Assembly: GCA_905234395.1 (NCBI GenBank)
Contig: CAJOHG010000024.1
Span: 4,869 to 38,100 of the forward strand
DNA length: 33,232 nt
DNA from: an uncultured Selenomonadaceae bacterium
Lineage (GTDB): Bacteria; Bacillota; Negativicutes; Selenomonadales; Selenomonadaceae
Direction: 5' to 3'
The notes below the pieces were generated by a model, which was given only the letters and a program-made list of their open reading frames with translations, searched no databases and had not been told where the DNA came from. Both the position numbers and the translations under genes were made by a program. Numbering within the stretch: position 1 is the first letter of the stretch; the number at the start of each line of letters is the position of its first letter. Below are positions 1-7,861 of this stretch, one piece after another.

Positions 1-100
1 GTTGATAATACGTTGAGGCAGTCGTGACGTTGCAGAGCATAACAAATTGTTCCGTCGCTTTTAAAGCGACCGCGAGCTGTCGATTAAAAGCACCGTCAAG
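1..100. other. Intergenic or edge sequence with an inverted repeat
   Basis: No gene can be assigned at this edge. GTCGCTTT (54-61) and AAAGCGAC (63-70) form a near-perfect inverted repeat. Positions 23-34 carry a CGTGACGTTGCA core that also occurs at 32985-32996. The start of any neighbouring gene lies outside the window. Confidence 0.3.
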
Positions 101-130
101 AAAAAATAAAACACCGCACAATCTGCGCGG
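101..130 (-). terminator. Rho-independent terminator of the GH84 operon
   Basis: Read on the minus strand, a GC-rich stem (114-130, CCGC pairing with GCGG plus one inner pair, one mismatch) is followed by a T-rich tail complementary to 101-110. It lies just downstream of the GH84 stop codon, so it should end that operon. Confidence 0.65.
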
Positions 131-173
131 CGTCAATCGATAATTCAATCGGCGATCTTTCGAGGTCGTCGAT

Positions 174-1622
174 TTATTTTTTCTTCTTGCGCTTACCTGC
201 TTTCTCTTTGTCATCAAAAAATTTTATCACGTCGTCGATAAATTTGCGTCCCGCCTTTTCGGAAATGACGGCGCGTTTTTCGTTGACGGTGATCTCTTCG
301 CGCAAAATCTTCAGCTGCGGATCAAGACGTCCGGCTTTGAGCGAGGCGATGGCAATTCTGTCGGCGCGAGTGATTCGTTTGAGCTGTTCGAGCTGCGGCG
401 TGCATTCCGATAAATATTTCTGCGGCAGACGGCTCAACAGTATGTCGGTTGCGAGATCCATGTTGTCAAGCATTTCTTCAAGCGTTCGGAAATCGGCGGG
501 CGAATTTTTTTTCACGTCGTTCATGACAATCGACGCGGCGGCGGCAAATTCGGGAGCATCGGGCGCACCGACTTTTGCCCAAGAATTTTCCATGCGGCGT
601 GAATGTTCGGCAAAAACTTTCATTGCGGGCGCGAGGTTGCCGAATTGCGCATTGATAACTTTTTCCCATGAATCGGCGGCATCATAAGTTGCAGGATTGT
701 TCGAGTAAATTGCGCCGGTCGCCAAAGAAATTTTCGACATCTGAACTTGAGCCATCGGGTTGAAAAAAATCGCGGTCATTTTCGCAGTGGGAAGCTTATC
801 AATCGCACCGAGCGCGAGTTTGACATTGCGGTTGCCGTCGGGCGTCAAAGAATAGTCGTTGACGGGATAATTCCACCAAACGCCGACTTCGCGCCCGAAA
901 ATTTTGTTGACCTTGTCGAGTTCAGAATCGGTAATGCCTTCGCAGACGACGCCTTTGCCGCTGTAGAGCACGACGATTTTCGGATCGAGATTCGCGGCAA
1001 AATCGCGCGTGTACGGTTTGACTTTGTTGCCGCTAATCATGTCGTCATAGAAATATTCGGTCGGCACGGTGATAAGCGGTGCAACATCTTTGTAGCGCGA
1101 ACGGAGATTTTTTTGTACGCGGTTGAGAAATTCGGCTTGAGCTTTGCCGTCCTCGTGATGGCGTCCCTTGTCGTCTTTAAGGTCGTCGAAAAAAATTGCG
1201 AAGTTGCGCACGCCGATTTTGTACATCGCGTCGAGCTTGCGAATCATCGTGTCGAAGTCGGCATCGGCTTGCGAGCCTTTGTAATGCAAATCGAGACCGG
1301 GACTTATCGCGAAAATGAATCGGACGTTGTTTGCCTGCGCGGCGGCAACGAGACTCATCAATTCGGCAAGCTTGTCGGCAGGATAAGGTTTGCGCCATTT
1401 GTCGCGGTGATAAGGATCGTCTTTGGGCGCGTAAATGTAAGCGTTCAAATTGTTTTGTCGGCAGAAGTCGATAATGTCGGCGCGATCATTCACAGTCCAC
1501 GGTGTGCCGTAAAAACCTTCGACTACTCCGCGAAGTGGTATCGGCACTGCAAAAGCCGTCGAACTTCCAATAAAAATTGTCATCAGCGACAGGATCATCA
1601 GTCGCCTAAAAAATTTTTTCAT
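174..1622 (-). CDS. Secreted GH84 beta-N-acetylglucosaminidase (O-GlcNAcase/hyaluronidase-like)
   Basis: Hydrolyses terminal beta-linked N-acetylglucosamine by substrate-assisted catalysis, judged by family. The start is set at the ATG after an AAAGGAG site, giving 482 residues rather than a longer frame. Residues 1-25 form a signal peptide ending in a TAFA-type site, so the enzyme is exported. The GH84 hallmark RGVVEGFYGTPW follows at 31-42, the opening of the TIM barrel. The adjacent pair D145-D146 in the FFDD motif matches the two catalytic aspartates of the family. The C-terminal third is helical and Lys-rich at the end, with no obvious carbohydrate-binding module. It is the last gene of a minus-strand group and sits 16 bases after the coiled-coil gene. 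The natural substrate (glycan, mucin or peptidoglycan fragment) cannot be read from the sequence. Confidence 0.9.
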   Translation of the reverse strand: MKKFFRRLMILSLMTIFIGSSTAFAVPIPLRGVVEGFYGTPWTVNDRADIIDFCRQNNLNAYIYAPKDDPYHRDKWRKPYPADKLAELMSLVAAAQANNVRFIFAISPGLDLHYKGSQADADFDTMIRKLDAMYKIGVRNFAIFFDDLKDDKGRHHEDGKAQAEFLNRVQKNLRSRYKDVAPLITVPTEYFYDDMISGNKVKPYTRDFAANLDPKIVVLYSGKGVVCEGITDSELDKVNKIFGREVGVWWNYPVNDYSLTPDGNRNVKLALGAIDKLPTAKMTAIFFNPMAQVQMSKISLATGAIYSNNPATYDAADSWEKVINAQFGNLAPAMKVFAEHSRRMENSWAKVGAPDAPEFAAAASIVMNDVKKNSPADFRTLEEMLDNMDLATDILLSRLPQKYLSECTPQLEQLKRITRADRIAIASLKAGRLDPQLKILREEITVNEKRAVISEKAGRKFIDDVIKFFDDKEKAGKRKKKK

Positions 1623-1638
1623 CTCTGTCGCTCCTTTG

Positions 1639-2278
1639 TCATTTGAAAAACACGGCATACAAAACACCGACAGCTATACTGATTGCCGAAACGGTGATTA
1701 TCTGTCCGTGATTCATCGCAGAATCAATCTTACTTGAAAGCACGTCAATCTTATCGGCAAGCTTATTAAATTTATCGTCAAACTTTTTGTCGAGTGCTTC
1801 AATCTTTGATTCGAGTTTGTCGATTTTCTCATCCTGCTTGTCCATGCGGGCATTTAATTCATTGCGCACAGTGTCAATCTTTGCGTCGAGCTTGTCAATG
1901 CGCTCATCAATCTTTGCGTCGAGCTTGTCCATGCGGGCATTTAATTCATTGCGCACAGTGTCAATCTTTGCGTCGAGCTTGTCAATGCGCTCATCAATCT
2001 TTGCGTCGAGCTTGTCAATGCACCGTGTTAATTTTCGCGTCGAGCTTGTCTACACGAGCGTTTAATTCTTGTCGCACATCGCGAATTTCTTGGCGAGTCA
2101 ATTCAAATTTTTCTTCCAATCTGTCTTGCCGCCGCTCCAATCGCTCCATGCGTTCGGAAAGATCTTTGCGAGATTCTCTAAACTCTTCTTTTAAATCCCT
2201 GACTTGCAATAAAATCATATCTTCGACCGTCATCGGGATAATTCGTGCGGATTGTTCTTTGGGTTGAGTTTCCGGCAT
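1639..2278 (-). pseudogene. Coiled-coil, C-terminally membrane-anchored repeat protein split by a frameshift
   Basis: Two overlapping pieces in different frames form one gene. The N-terminal piece starts at ATG 2278, eight bases after GGAGG (not at the upstream TTG). It encodes a helical, charged protein with an early MTVEDMILLQ stretch and runs to a stop at about 2015. The C-terminal piece continues the same heptad-like DKLDAKID repeats and ends in a hydrophobic anchor (VSAISIAVGVLYAVFF). An 87-bp tandem unit is present twice at 1843-2016. At the third unit, about 53 bp are missing relative to the repeat register, which shifts the frame near 2016. The C-terminal piece could start only at a GTG (1956) with no ribosome site. 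The architecture resembles DUF1640-type membrane-anchored coiled-coil proteins, but the function is unknown. It may be a real mutation, a length-variable gene, or an assembly collapse of the repeat. Confidence 0.7.
1843..2050 (-). repeat. 87-bp tandem repeat array inside the coiled-coil gene
   Basis: Two nearly identical 87-bp units (1843-1929, 1930-2016) each encode 29 residues of coiled coil. A third, diverged and shortened unit lies upstream to about 2050. The units contain internal half-repeats encoding DKLDAKID, which gives short homologies suited to slippage or recombination. Confidence 0.85.
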
Positions 2279-2294
2279 CTGAATCGCCTCCAAA

Positions 2295-2951
2295 CTACTT
2301 GTGCTCCTCCTGATATTGTCGGAAATTTTTCAAGACGCAAATCGGACGTTTCTGTGAGGCATTGCCGAAAGGATTGTCAATCAGCAAATCGGAAGCAAGT
2401 TGAGCGTTCATGCCCGATGTTGCACCGACAATTCGCGAGCGTTTCAAATCGTTGACGTCGGCAATCATCGCGCCGAAACATTTCAATCGAGACTTCAACG
2501 CGTCGCAAACTTGTTCGGGATTTTCCGGGCCATAGACAACGCATTTGTCAAACGGTGGCATCGTTCCTGTCACGTCGTCAATCAACGCCGCCTGCCGACC
2601 GCCCCATTTGTAAAAGAGTCCGCGCAGTCCGACAATCTTGCCGAGAAAGCCGCCAATCAACGCAAATGCAACGCGCCATTCGCCTTCACGCTCCATCAAA
2701 GCCTGCATACCGTGCGGTGTGGCAAGAGAGCCGTAATCGGGAATGAATCGGCAACAAAGTTTTGCGAGGTTGCTCAATTTCATTTCGTCCGGGCGAATTA
2801 TGTTGCCCTGCGTTATCGCGACGACACTTTCAGCGACGGTGACCACGTCGTCCGCTCCGATAATGTTGCGCGTATATTTTTCGATAACGTCGACAATGTC
2901 ATCCTTCGGCGTCAGAATTCTGGTCGTTATCGGTAAAATTTCAACGTTCAT
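2295..2951 (-). CDS. CofE-like F420-0:gamma-glutamyl ligase family protein
   Basis: 218 residues similar to the coenzyme F420-0:L-glutamate ligase family. The N-terminus has the typical layout of a short strand, LTPKDD, a helix, and then [19 protein letters not shown], equivalent to the family's GDVLVV(T/A)xKxVSxxEGR segment. The middle carries GxxG-rich turns ([20 protein letters not shown]). In methanogens and actinobacteria this fold adds gamma-linked glutamates to F420. No other F420 gene is visible here, and stand-alone homologues are common in Firmicutes, so the true substrate is unknown. The start ATG has an upstream CGGAGG site. It lies 16 bases before the coiled-coil gene in the same direction and is likely co-transcribed. 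The upstream spacer holds a large TTAGG-like hairpin. Confidence 0.7.
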   Translation of the reverse strand: MNVEILPITTRILTPKDDIVDVIEKYTRNIIGADDVVTVAESVVAITQGNIIRPDEMKLSNLAKLCCRFIPDYGSLATPHGMQALMEREGEWRVAFALIGGFLGKIVGLRGLFYKWGGRQAALIDDVTGTMPPFDKCVVYGPENPEQVCDALKSRLKCFGAMIADVNDLKRSRIVGATSGMNAQLASDLLIDNPFGNASQKRPICVLKNFRQYQEEHK

Positions 2952-2970
2952 AAAAAAACCTCCGATTTTT

Positions 2971-3041
2971 TAGGTTTTAGGTGTTGGGTGTCAGGTGTTA
3001 GGGAATTGTCCTAAAACCTAAAACCTAAAATCTAAAACCTA
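2971..3041. repeat. Imperfect 32-bp inverted repeat of TTAGG-like units
   Basis: The left arm (2971-3002) is built from TAGGTTT/AGGTGTT-type units. The right arm (3010-3041) is built from CCTAAAA units and is its near complement, with a 7-base loop. The right arm supplies the TAG stop codon (3039-3041 on the minus strand) of the membrane protein gene. It could act as a partial terminator or mRNA-stabilising hairpin between that gene and the CofE-like gene. Confidence 0.75.
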
Positions 3042-3578
3042 ATCTTTGACAAGTTCAACGCCGACAAGTTTTGCAAGCTCTTCGGCGGACAAAATCATGC
3101 GGGCGATTGACCAACGCATCGGGTTGCGTCCGACTTCGCGATAAATGAATTCGATTGGAAAGTCGACCATGTGAGCGACAGCCTCTTCAAGCGACAAGCC
3201 TTTTCGAGCCGTCAACGTGACTTTTGCGACAAGATTCGCGCTCTGCTGATGTTCGATAACCAAAGCCTCGAAATAGTCATCTTCGCGAGGAACGCCTTCA
3301 CGTTCAGCTTTGCCGCGCACGTCCATGCCGTCGTATTGTTCAAACGGAAGTTGCGGTTTGCAAATCGCGTCGACGATCATTGCCGACTGCGTGCCCTCGT
3401 TGCGAAATTCAATCGTCGTGGAAAGCGTAACGGATTTTTCGTCGCGAGATTCTATTTTGAACGGCGTGCGGCTCTCCAAATGCGGTACAACTTTTTCTTC
3501 GCGACCTTTCAAATAAAGCCAAATCACCGACACGACCAGTAAGACCGCGACGATTACTGCCATTAATATCGTTGCCAA
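3039..3578 (-). CDS. Single-pass membrane protein of unknown function
   Basis: I do not recognise this family. The 179-residue product begins with a hydrophobic segment (about residues 4-23), followed by KGREEK, so it is probably anchored with the bulk of the protein outside the membrane segment. The soluble part is rich in beta-strand-like stretches (ESRDEKSVTLSTTIEFRNEG) of the kind seen in small Ig-like or LEA-like domains, then a helical C-terminus. The likely start is TTG at 3578, about 13 bases after GAGGGG; an in-frame ATG lies five codons downstream. A good minus-strand promoter lies upstream (3620-3648). The TAG stop falls inside the inverted repeat, so the last codons may have been altered by that repeat. 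Confidence 0.65.
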   Translation of the reverse strand: MATILMAVIVAVLLVVSVIWLYLKGREEKVVPHLESRTPFKIESRDEKSVTLSTTIEFRNEGTQSAMIVDAICKPQLPFEQYDGMDVRGKAEREGVPREDDYFEALVIEHQQSANLVAKVTLTARKGLSLEEAVAHMVDFPIEFIYREVGRNPMRWSIARMILSAEELAKLVGVELVKD

Positions 3579-3619
3579 AATTTTTTCAACCCCTCAATAA
3601 AAGTTTAATCAATCGCTGA

Positions 3620-3648
3620 ATTGTACACGAAAACAATTTGCAAGTCAA
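3620..3648 (-). promoter_or_regulatory. Sigma70-type promoter for the minus-strand operon
   Basis: On the minus strand, TTGACT (3648-3643), a 17-base spacer and TACAAT (3625-3620) lie about 42 bases upstream of the membrane protein start. Confidence 0.75.
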
Positions 3649-3660
3649 AATATTTGTTCC

Positions 3661-3689
3661 TTGACGCCGCGAAGGTTTGCGCATAAAAT
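3661..3689 (+). promoter_or_regulatory. Sigma70-type promoter for the acetyltransferase-PreP-dapA operon
   Basis: TTGACG (3661-3666), a 17-base spacer and TAAAAT (3684-3689). It is divergent from the minus-strand promoter 13 bases away. The leader to the first ATG is about 95 bases and contains the repeat element. Confidence 0.75.
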
Positions 3690-3700
3690 ATTTTTCACTT

Positions 3701-3783
3701 AACGAGAGGAGCCATTTCAGTTAGGAGTTAGGAGTGTGGAGTTAAATTTCTCATTCCTAATTCCTAATTGAAACGAGAGGAGC
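3701..3783. repeat. TTAGGAG-type hairpin element flanked by a 12-bp direct repeat
   Basis: AGTTAGGAGTTAGGAGT on the left and ATTCCTAATTCCTAATT on the right can pair fully if G-T wobbles are allowed. The block is bounded by identical copies of AACGAGAGGAGC at 3701-3712 and 3772-3783. Each copy contains a Shine-Dalgarno-like core, and the second serves the downstream ATG. The arrangement looks like an insertion with target duplication, or a local duplication, inside the leader. Confidence 0.7.
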
Positions 3784-3789
3784 TTTGCA

Positions 3790-4353
3790 ATGACTGAACT
3801 TGAAAAACTTCGCGCGGGACTTGAATTTGACTTCACCGACCCGGAAGTCGACGCGCTCAAGTTAAACGCCGTGAAACTCTGTCAGAAACTCAACGCGACC
3901 GACGTGACCGATTATCCTGCGCGTGAAAAAATCATTCGTGAACTTTTCGGCAGCGCGGGAGAAAATCCGGTTGTGTTGCCCGTCTTCAACTGCGACAACG
4001 GAAAAAATATTCACGTCGGCGACAATTTCCTTGCCAATTACAACGTGACGATTCTTGATATTGTTGACGTGACGATTGGCAACCACGTTATGATTGCGCC
4101 TCACACGCTGATAACGACGATTGGTCACCCGCTAAGTCCCGCCAAACGTCGCAAGAATATCGGAGTCACTGCGCCAATAAAAATCGGCAACGACGTTTGG
4201 ATTGGCTCGAACGTGACGATTTTGCCCGGCGTGACGATTGGCAACAACGTCGTCATTGCGGCGGGAGCTGTCGTCACGAAAAATATTCCCGACAATTCTC
4301 TTTATGGCGGTGTGCCCGCGAAGTTGATTAAAACTCTCGAAAATGACGTTTGA
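3790..4353 (+). CDS. Maltose/galactoside O-acetyltransferase family protein (left-handed beta helix)
   Basis: Transfers acetyl from acetyl-CoA to a sugar hydroxyl, by family. It has 187 residues, the usual length for the Maa/LacA group. The N-terminal helical Mac domain is at about 1-60. It is followed by hexapeptide repeats such as IHVGDN, VTIGNH, IKIGND, VWIGSN and VTIGNN, forming the left-handed beta helix of a trimer. H113 in TIGHPLSP corresponds to the catalytic histidine. The C-terminal GGVPAKLIK is the conserved end that contacts CoA. The ATG follows a GAGAGGAGC site. It is the first gene of a long plus-strand operon, directly after the repeat element. The exact sugar acceptor cannot be inferred; it could be cytosolic detoxification or envelope modification. 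Confidence 0.85.
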   Translation: MTELEKLRAGLEFDFTDPEVDALKLNAVKLCQKLNATDVTDYPAREKIIRELFGSAGENPVVLPVFNCDNGKNIHVGDNFLANYNVTILDIVDVTIGNHVMIAPHTLITTIGHPLSPAKRRKNIGVTAPIKIGNDVWIGSNVTILPGVTIGNNVVIAAGAVVTKNIPDNSLYGGVPAKLIKTLENDV

Positions 4354-4368
4354 CAAAGGAGCGATTAC

Positions 4369-7266
4369 ATGAACTTGAAAATCGGCGCGGAGCTTAACGG
4401 CTTCCGTCTCAAAAATTTTTCCGAAGTCGACGAGATCAGCGCGAAGACTTACGAGTTTGAACACATTAAGACCGGCGCAAAACTTTTTTACGTTGACACC
4501 GACGACGACAACAAAGTTTTTTATATCGGTTTCCGCACGCCGCCCAAAGACGATACCGGCGTTGCGCACATTGTCGAACATTCCGTGAAGGAGCCGTTCG
4601 TTGAGCTTGTCAAAGGTTCGCTGAACACTTTCCTCAACGCGATGACTTATCCCGACAAAACTGTTTATCCCGTCGCCAGCCGCAACGCAAAAGATTTTCG
4701 CAACTTGCAGGACGTTTACCTTGACGCCGTGTTTAATCCCGCAATGTTGACCACGCCCGAAATTCTCATGCAAGAAGGCTGGCATTACGAGATTGAAAAC
4801 GCCGACGCTCCGTTGAAATACAGCGGTGTTGTTTATAACGAGATGAAGGGCGCATTGTCTTCCGCCGACGATATTTTGAGCGACAAACTTCAACGCGCGA
4901 CCTTCCCGCAAAATTGCTACGGTTATCAATCGGGCGGAGATCCCGAAGCCATTCCGAATTTGACACAGAAAGATTTTGTCGCCTTCCATCAAAAATTTTA
5001 TCATCCGTCCAACAGCTACATTTATCTTTATGGCGACGTTGACATTGCCGAGCAGCTCGCCTACCTTGACCGCGAATATTTGAGTGCGTTCGACAAAATC
5101 AGCGTTGATTCGGCGATTGATTTTCATCCCGCATTCGACAGCATGAAACGCGTCGCTGAAGTCTATCCGATTGGCGAGGAAGAGTCCGCCGTCGAAAAAA
5201 GTTTTCTGTCGTTGAATCTGGTCGTTGGTGACACGCTCGACACGTTGACGAATCTCGGCTTGGAAATTTTGACGCACGCATTGTTTTTAAGTCCTGCCGC
5301 TCCGCTCCGAAAGGCTCTGATTGATTCGGGCTTGGGCAAGGACGTTGACGCCGGGCTCGAAGACGATTTGCGGCAACCGACGTTTACAATCACAATGACC
5401 GGCTCCGAAATTGATCGCGTCGAAAAATTTTACACGCTGCTAACCGACGAATTGAAACGTCTCGTCACGAACGGCATTGACAAAACTTTGTTGCAGGCGT
5501 CGATAAATTTAATGGAGTTCCGTCTTCGCGAAGCCGATTTCGGTCTTGCGCCAAAAGGTTTGATTTACGGCTTGCGGCTTTTGAAGACGTGGCTCTACGG
5601 CGGCGACCCGAATGCTTATCTGCGCTACGAAGACGATTTGGCGGCGATTAAACGCGGTCTCGACGAACGCTACTTTGAAAACATTATCCAAAAATATTTT
5701 CTCGACAACCCGCACAAAGTTTTGATGACTCTCGCGCCCGATAAATCTTTTGCCAAAAAACGTGACGCCGCTCAAGCCGAAAAGTTAGCCGCAATTAAAA
5801 ACACGCTCTCGCCCGCGCAGATTGAAGACATCATTGAAACGACGCGCCGTTTAAAAATTCGTCAACAATCGCCGGATTCGCCCGAAGCTTTGAAAACAAT
5901 TCCGATTCTTAAGCGTGAAGATTTGCGCAAGGAGGCTGAACATCTGCCGCTGCAATTCCGCGACCTTGACGGCACGAGAATTCTTTTCAGCAACGTCGAT
6001 ACGCACGGCATAATTTACTTGACGTTTTATTTCGACGCGGGCAGAGTTCCGCAAGATAAACTGTTCCATGCGTATTTGCTCGCCAATCTGCTCGGCAACA
6101 TCGACACGCGCGAACATTCCTACGAGGAGCTTGCGATATTGACAAATTTAAACGTCGGCGGACTCGGAATGAGTTTGCGTGCCGATTCTGAGAACGGTAA
6201 GCCGAATTCTTTTGCGCCGCGCATGAAAGTTTACGTCAAGGCTCTCAAGTCGAAACTCGCCGAAATGTGCGACATACTTGCCGAAATTTTTAACAAGACA
6301 GTCTTCACGAACAAGAAACGACTTCGCGAACTGATTGAGCAAGATCAAATCGGCTTTGAATTGAGTTTGCAGAACATGGCTCCGGCGATAATTTCTGCGC
6401 AGCTGTCGGCGTATCAGACTAAAACCGGCGCGTACAATGCCGCAAGTCTTTTGCCGTACAACAAATTTCTCAAAGGCTTGCTCGCAGATTTCGACAACCG
6501 CTTTGATGAGCTTGTTGATGATTTGTATGACGTTTATGAGCGGCTCGTTAATCGCAACGGTTTGATTGTCAGCGTGACCGCGCCGAATGATTTGTACAGA
6601 GAATTTCGCCCGCACTTGTCCGAATTGTTGAAGAGCATTACCGTTGAAGAATTCGTCCGCGAACATTACTCTTTCCCGTGCAAATCTCGCAATGAAGGTC
6701 TCTACAGTCAAAGTCGCGTGCAATACGTCGGCAAGGGCGCAAATTTCATTGAGCTTGGTCACGAATACAACGGCGCATTGGGAATTATGGAAACGATTCT
6801 GCGCTACGAATACTTCTGGACGAAAATTCGCGTGCAAGGCGGCGCATACGGTGCCTTTGCAAATTTCAATCGCGCGGGCAATTTATTTTTCGGCTCGTAT
6901 CGTGATCCGAACCTTACGCAGACGATTGACACTTTCAACGGCACGGCAGATTTTCTCGCGAATTTCAACGTCAGCGATCGCGAAATGGACAAATACATTA
7001 TCGGCACGTTGAGCAAGAGCGACAAACCGTTGACGCCGTCGCTGAAAGGACAACTCGCCGCCGAATTCTGCTTGAACAATGTCACCTACGCCGACCGCCA
7101 AAAATCGCGTGATGAAATTCTCTCTGCGCGGCAGGAAGATATTCGCGCCTTATCGAAACTGGTTGCCGACTGCATGAATCAGAACAGCGTTTGCGTTTTC
7201 GGCAATGAAGAAGTCATCAAACAGCACGCGGAAATTTTCGGCGAGGTCAAACAAGTTTTGGAGTAA
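4369..7266 (+). CDS. Presequence-protease-like M16C zinc metallopeptidase (PreP/Cym1 family) with a short deletion beside the zinc motif
   Basis: A clamshell metallopeptidase that degrades unstructured peptides. The 965 residues match the four-repeat M16C architecture. The inverted zinc motif HIVEH is at 67-71, with E70 as the catalytic base, and E158 in VVYNEMKG is the distal zinc ligand. The sequence goes straight from HSV (71-73) into KEPFVELVKGS, whereas family members normally carry about nine extra residues here (LCGSRKYPV-like). The E70-to-E158 spacing is 88, compared with 97 in plant PreP1 (E80 to E177, from memory). The C-terminal half has the partner-lobe motif RVQGGAYGAF. There is no signal peptide, so the protein is probably cytosolic. 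The ATG follows AAAGGAG, 15 bases after the acetyltransferase stop. The frame is intact, so this may be a real variant or an inactivating in-frame deletion. Confidence 0.9.
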   Translation: MNLKIGAELNGFRLKNFSEVDEISAKTYEFEHIKTGAKLFYVDTDDDNKVFYIGFRTPPKDDTGVAHIVEHSVKEPFVELVKGSLNTFLNAMTYPDKTVYPVASRNAKDFRNLQDVYLDAVFNPAMLTTPEILMQEGWHYEIENADAPLKYSGVVYNEMKGALSSADDILSDKLQRATFPQNCYGYQSGGDPEAIPNLTQKDFVAFHQKFYHPSNSYIYLYGDVDIAEQLAYLDREYLSAFDKISVDSAIDFHPAFDSMKRVAEVYPIGEEESAVEKSFLSLNLVVGDTLDTLTNLGLEILTHALFLSPAAPLRKALIDSGLGKDVDAGLEDDLRQPTFTITMTGSEIDRVEKFYTLLTDELKRLVTNGIDKTLLQASINLMEFRLREADFGLAPKGLIYGLRLLKTWLYGGDPNAYLRYEDDLAAIKRGLDERYFENIIQKYFLDNPHKVLMTLAPDKSFAKKRDAAQAEKLAAIKNTLSPAQIEDIIETTRRLKIRQQSPDSPEALKTIPILKREDLRKEAEHLPLQFRDLDGTRILFSNVDTHGIIYLTFYFDAGRVPQDKLFHAYLLANLLGNIDTREHSYEELAILTNLNVGGLGMSLRADSENGKPNSFAPRMKVYVKALKSKLAEMCDILAEIFNKTVFTNKKRLRELIEQDQIGFELSLQNMAPAIISAQLSAYQTKTGAYNAASLLPYNKFLKGLLADFDNRFDELVDDLYDVYERLVNRNGLIVSVTAPNDLYREFRPHLSELLKSITVEEFVREHYSFPCKSRNEGLYSQSRVQYVGKGANFIELGHEYNGALGIMETILRYEYFWTKIRVQGGAYGAFANFNRAGNLFFGSYRDPNLTQTIDTFNGTADFLANFNVSDREMDKYIIGTLSKSDKPLTPSLKGQLAAEFCLNNVTYADRQKSRDEILSARQEDIRALSKLVADCMNQNSVCVFGNEEVIKQHAEIFGEVKQVLE

Positions 7267-7277
7267 GAGGCATTGCG

Positions 7278-7847
7278 ATGAACTTTATGAACTTTGAGGC
7301 TCTTACCGCCATGCACGATACCGGCTTGCAATTCGGTAAAACGATTGTGCTTTACGGCGCGGGCTTCAGCATCGGCAAAAATGTTATCAGAGTGATTCGC
7401 GGCAAGGAACGCGGCGGTGTTGCCTTCGCCAATGTGATTCGCGACGTGATGATTTTTTTCGGATTTGCTTATGTCGGCGGCGCACTCGGCAGCGGTGCAA
7501 TTCGTGCGGCATTGGGCAAACAAGTCGACGTGAATTCAATCGCGGCAACTCCTGCGGTGACTGATTCGGCTGTCGGAGAATCGGCAACGGCTTTGTCGGG
7601 AGCGGCGGGCGATTTGATTGAACGTGTAACAACAGGCGTCGTCGGACAAATGGCGGAGACCGGCGGCAACCTCGGCGATCAGTTGATAGCGGCGGCATCA
7701 GATACTGCAGTCGGCGGAACAGTCGCAACGATTGTCAACACACTCGGCGCGGCAGGCTCATTGATTGGCGGCGGAGCATCGTCGATTGTCCCGGCGGTAA
7801 TGTTCGGCTTTTTAATCGGTGTATTCTTCGCGTTTATCTTCGACTGA
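7278..7847 (+). CDS. Ala/Gly-rich membrane protein of unknown function
   Basis: I do not recognise this family. The 189-residue product has a hydrophobic region at about 57-80 (VMIFFGFAYVGGALGSGAI) and a strong C-terminal membrane segment (AVMFGFLIGVFFAFIF). A long Ala/Gly/Thr/Val-rich middle (about 85-165) resembles a low-complexity, glycine-zipper-like stretch. It begins 11 bases after the PreP-like gene with an AGAGG site and is followed within 15 bases by a secreted protein, so it belongs to the same operon. Composition suggests an inner-membrane protein, possibly one that oligomerises through glycine-rich helices. No enzymatic motif is visible. Confidence 0.65.
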   Translation: MNFMNFEALTAMHDTGLQFGKTIVLYGAGFSIGKNVIRVIRGKERGGVAFANVIRDVMIFFGFAYVGGALGSGAIRAALGKQVDVNSIAATPAVTDSAVGESATALSGAAGDLIERVTTGVVGQMAETGGNLGDQLIAAASDTAVGGTVATIVNTLGAAGSLIGGGASSIVPAVMFGFLIGVFFAFIFD

Positions 7848-7861
7848 ACGGAGGCATTGCC

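Noticed and set aside
747..1646. Plus-strand frame of 299 codons opposite the GH84 gene
   Set aside because: It is antisense to a gene with clear catalytic motifs and has shadow composition without a ribosome site.
2971..3041. Telomere or CRISPR-like array from TTAGG/CCTAAA units
   Set aside because: The units form one hairpin, not spaced repeats with unique spacers, and it lies inside a gene cluster.
4132..5277. Long minus-strand open frame of 381 codons opposite the PreP-like gene
   Set aside because: It lies antisense to a well-conserved protease, has a low-complexity Val/Asn/Phe/Arg composition typical of reverse-frame shadows in this genome, and matches no family.
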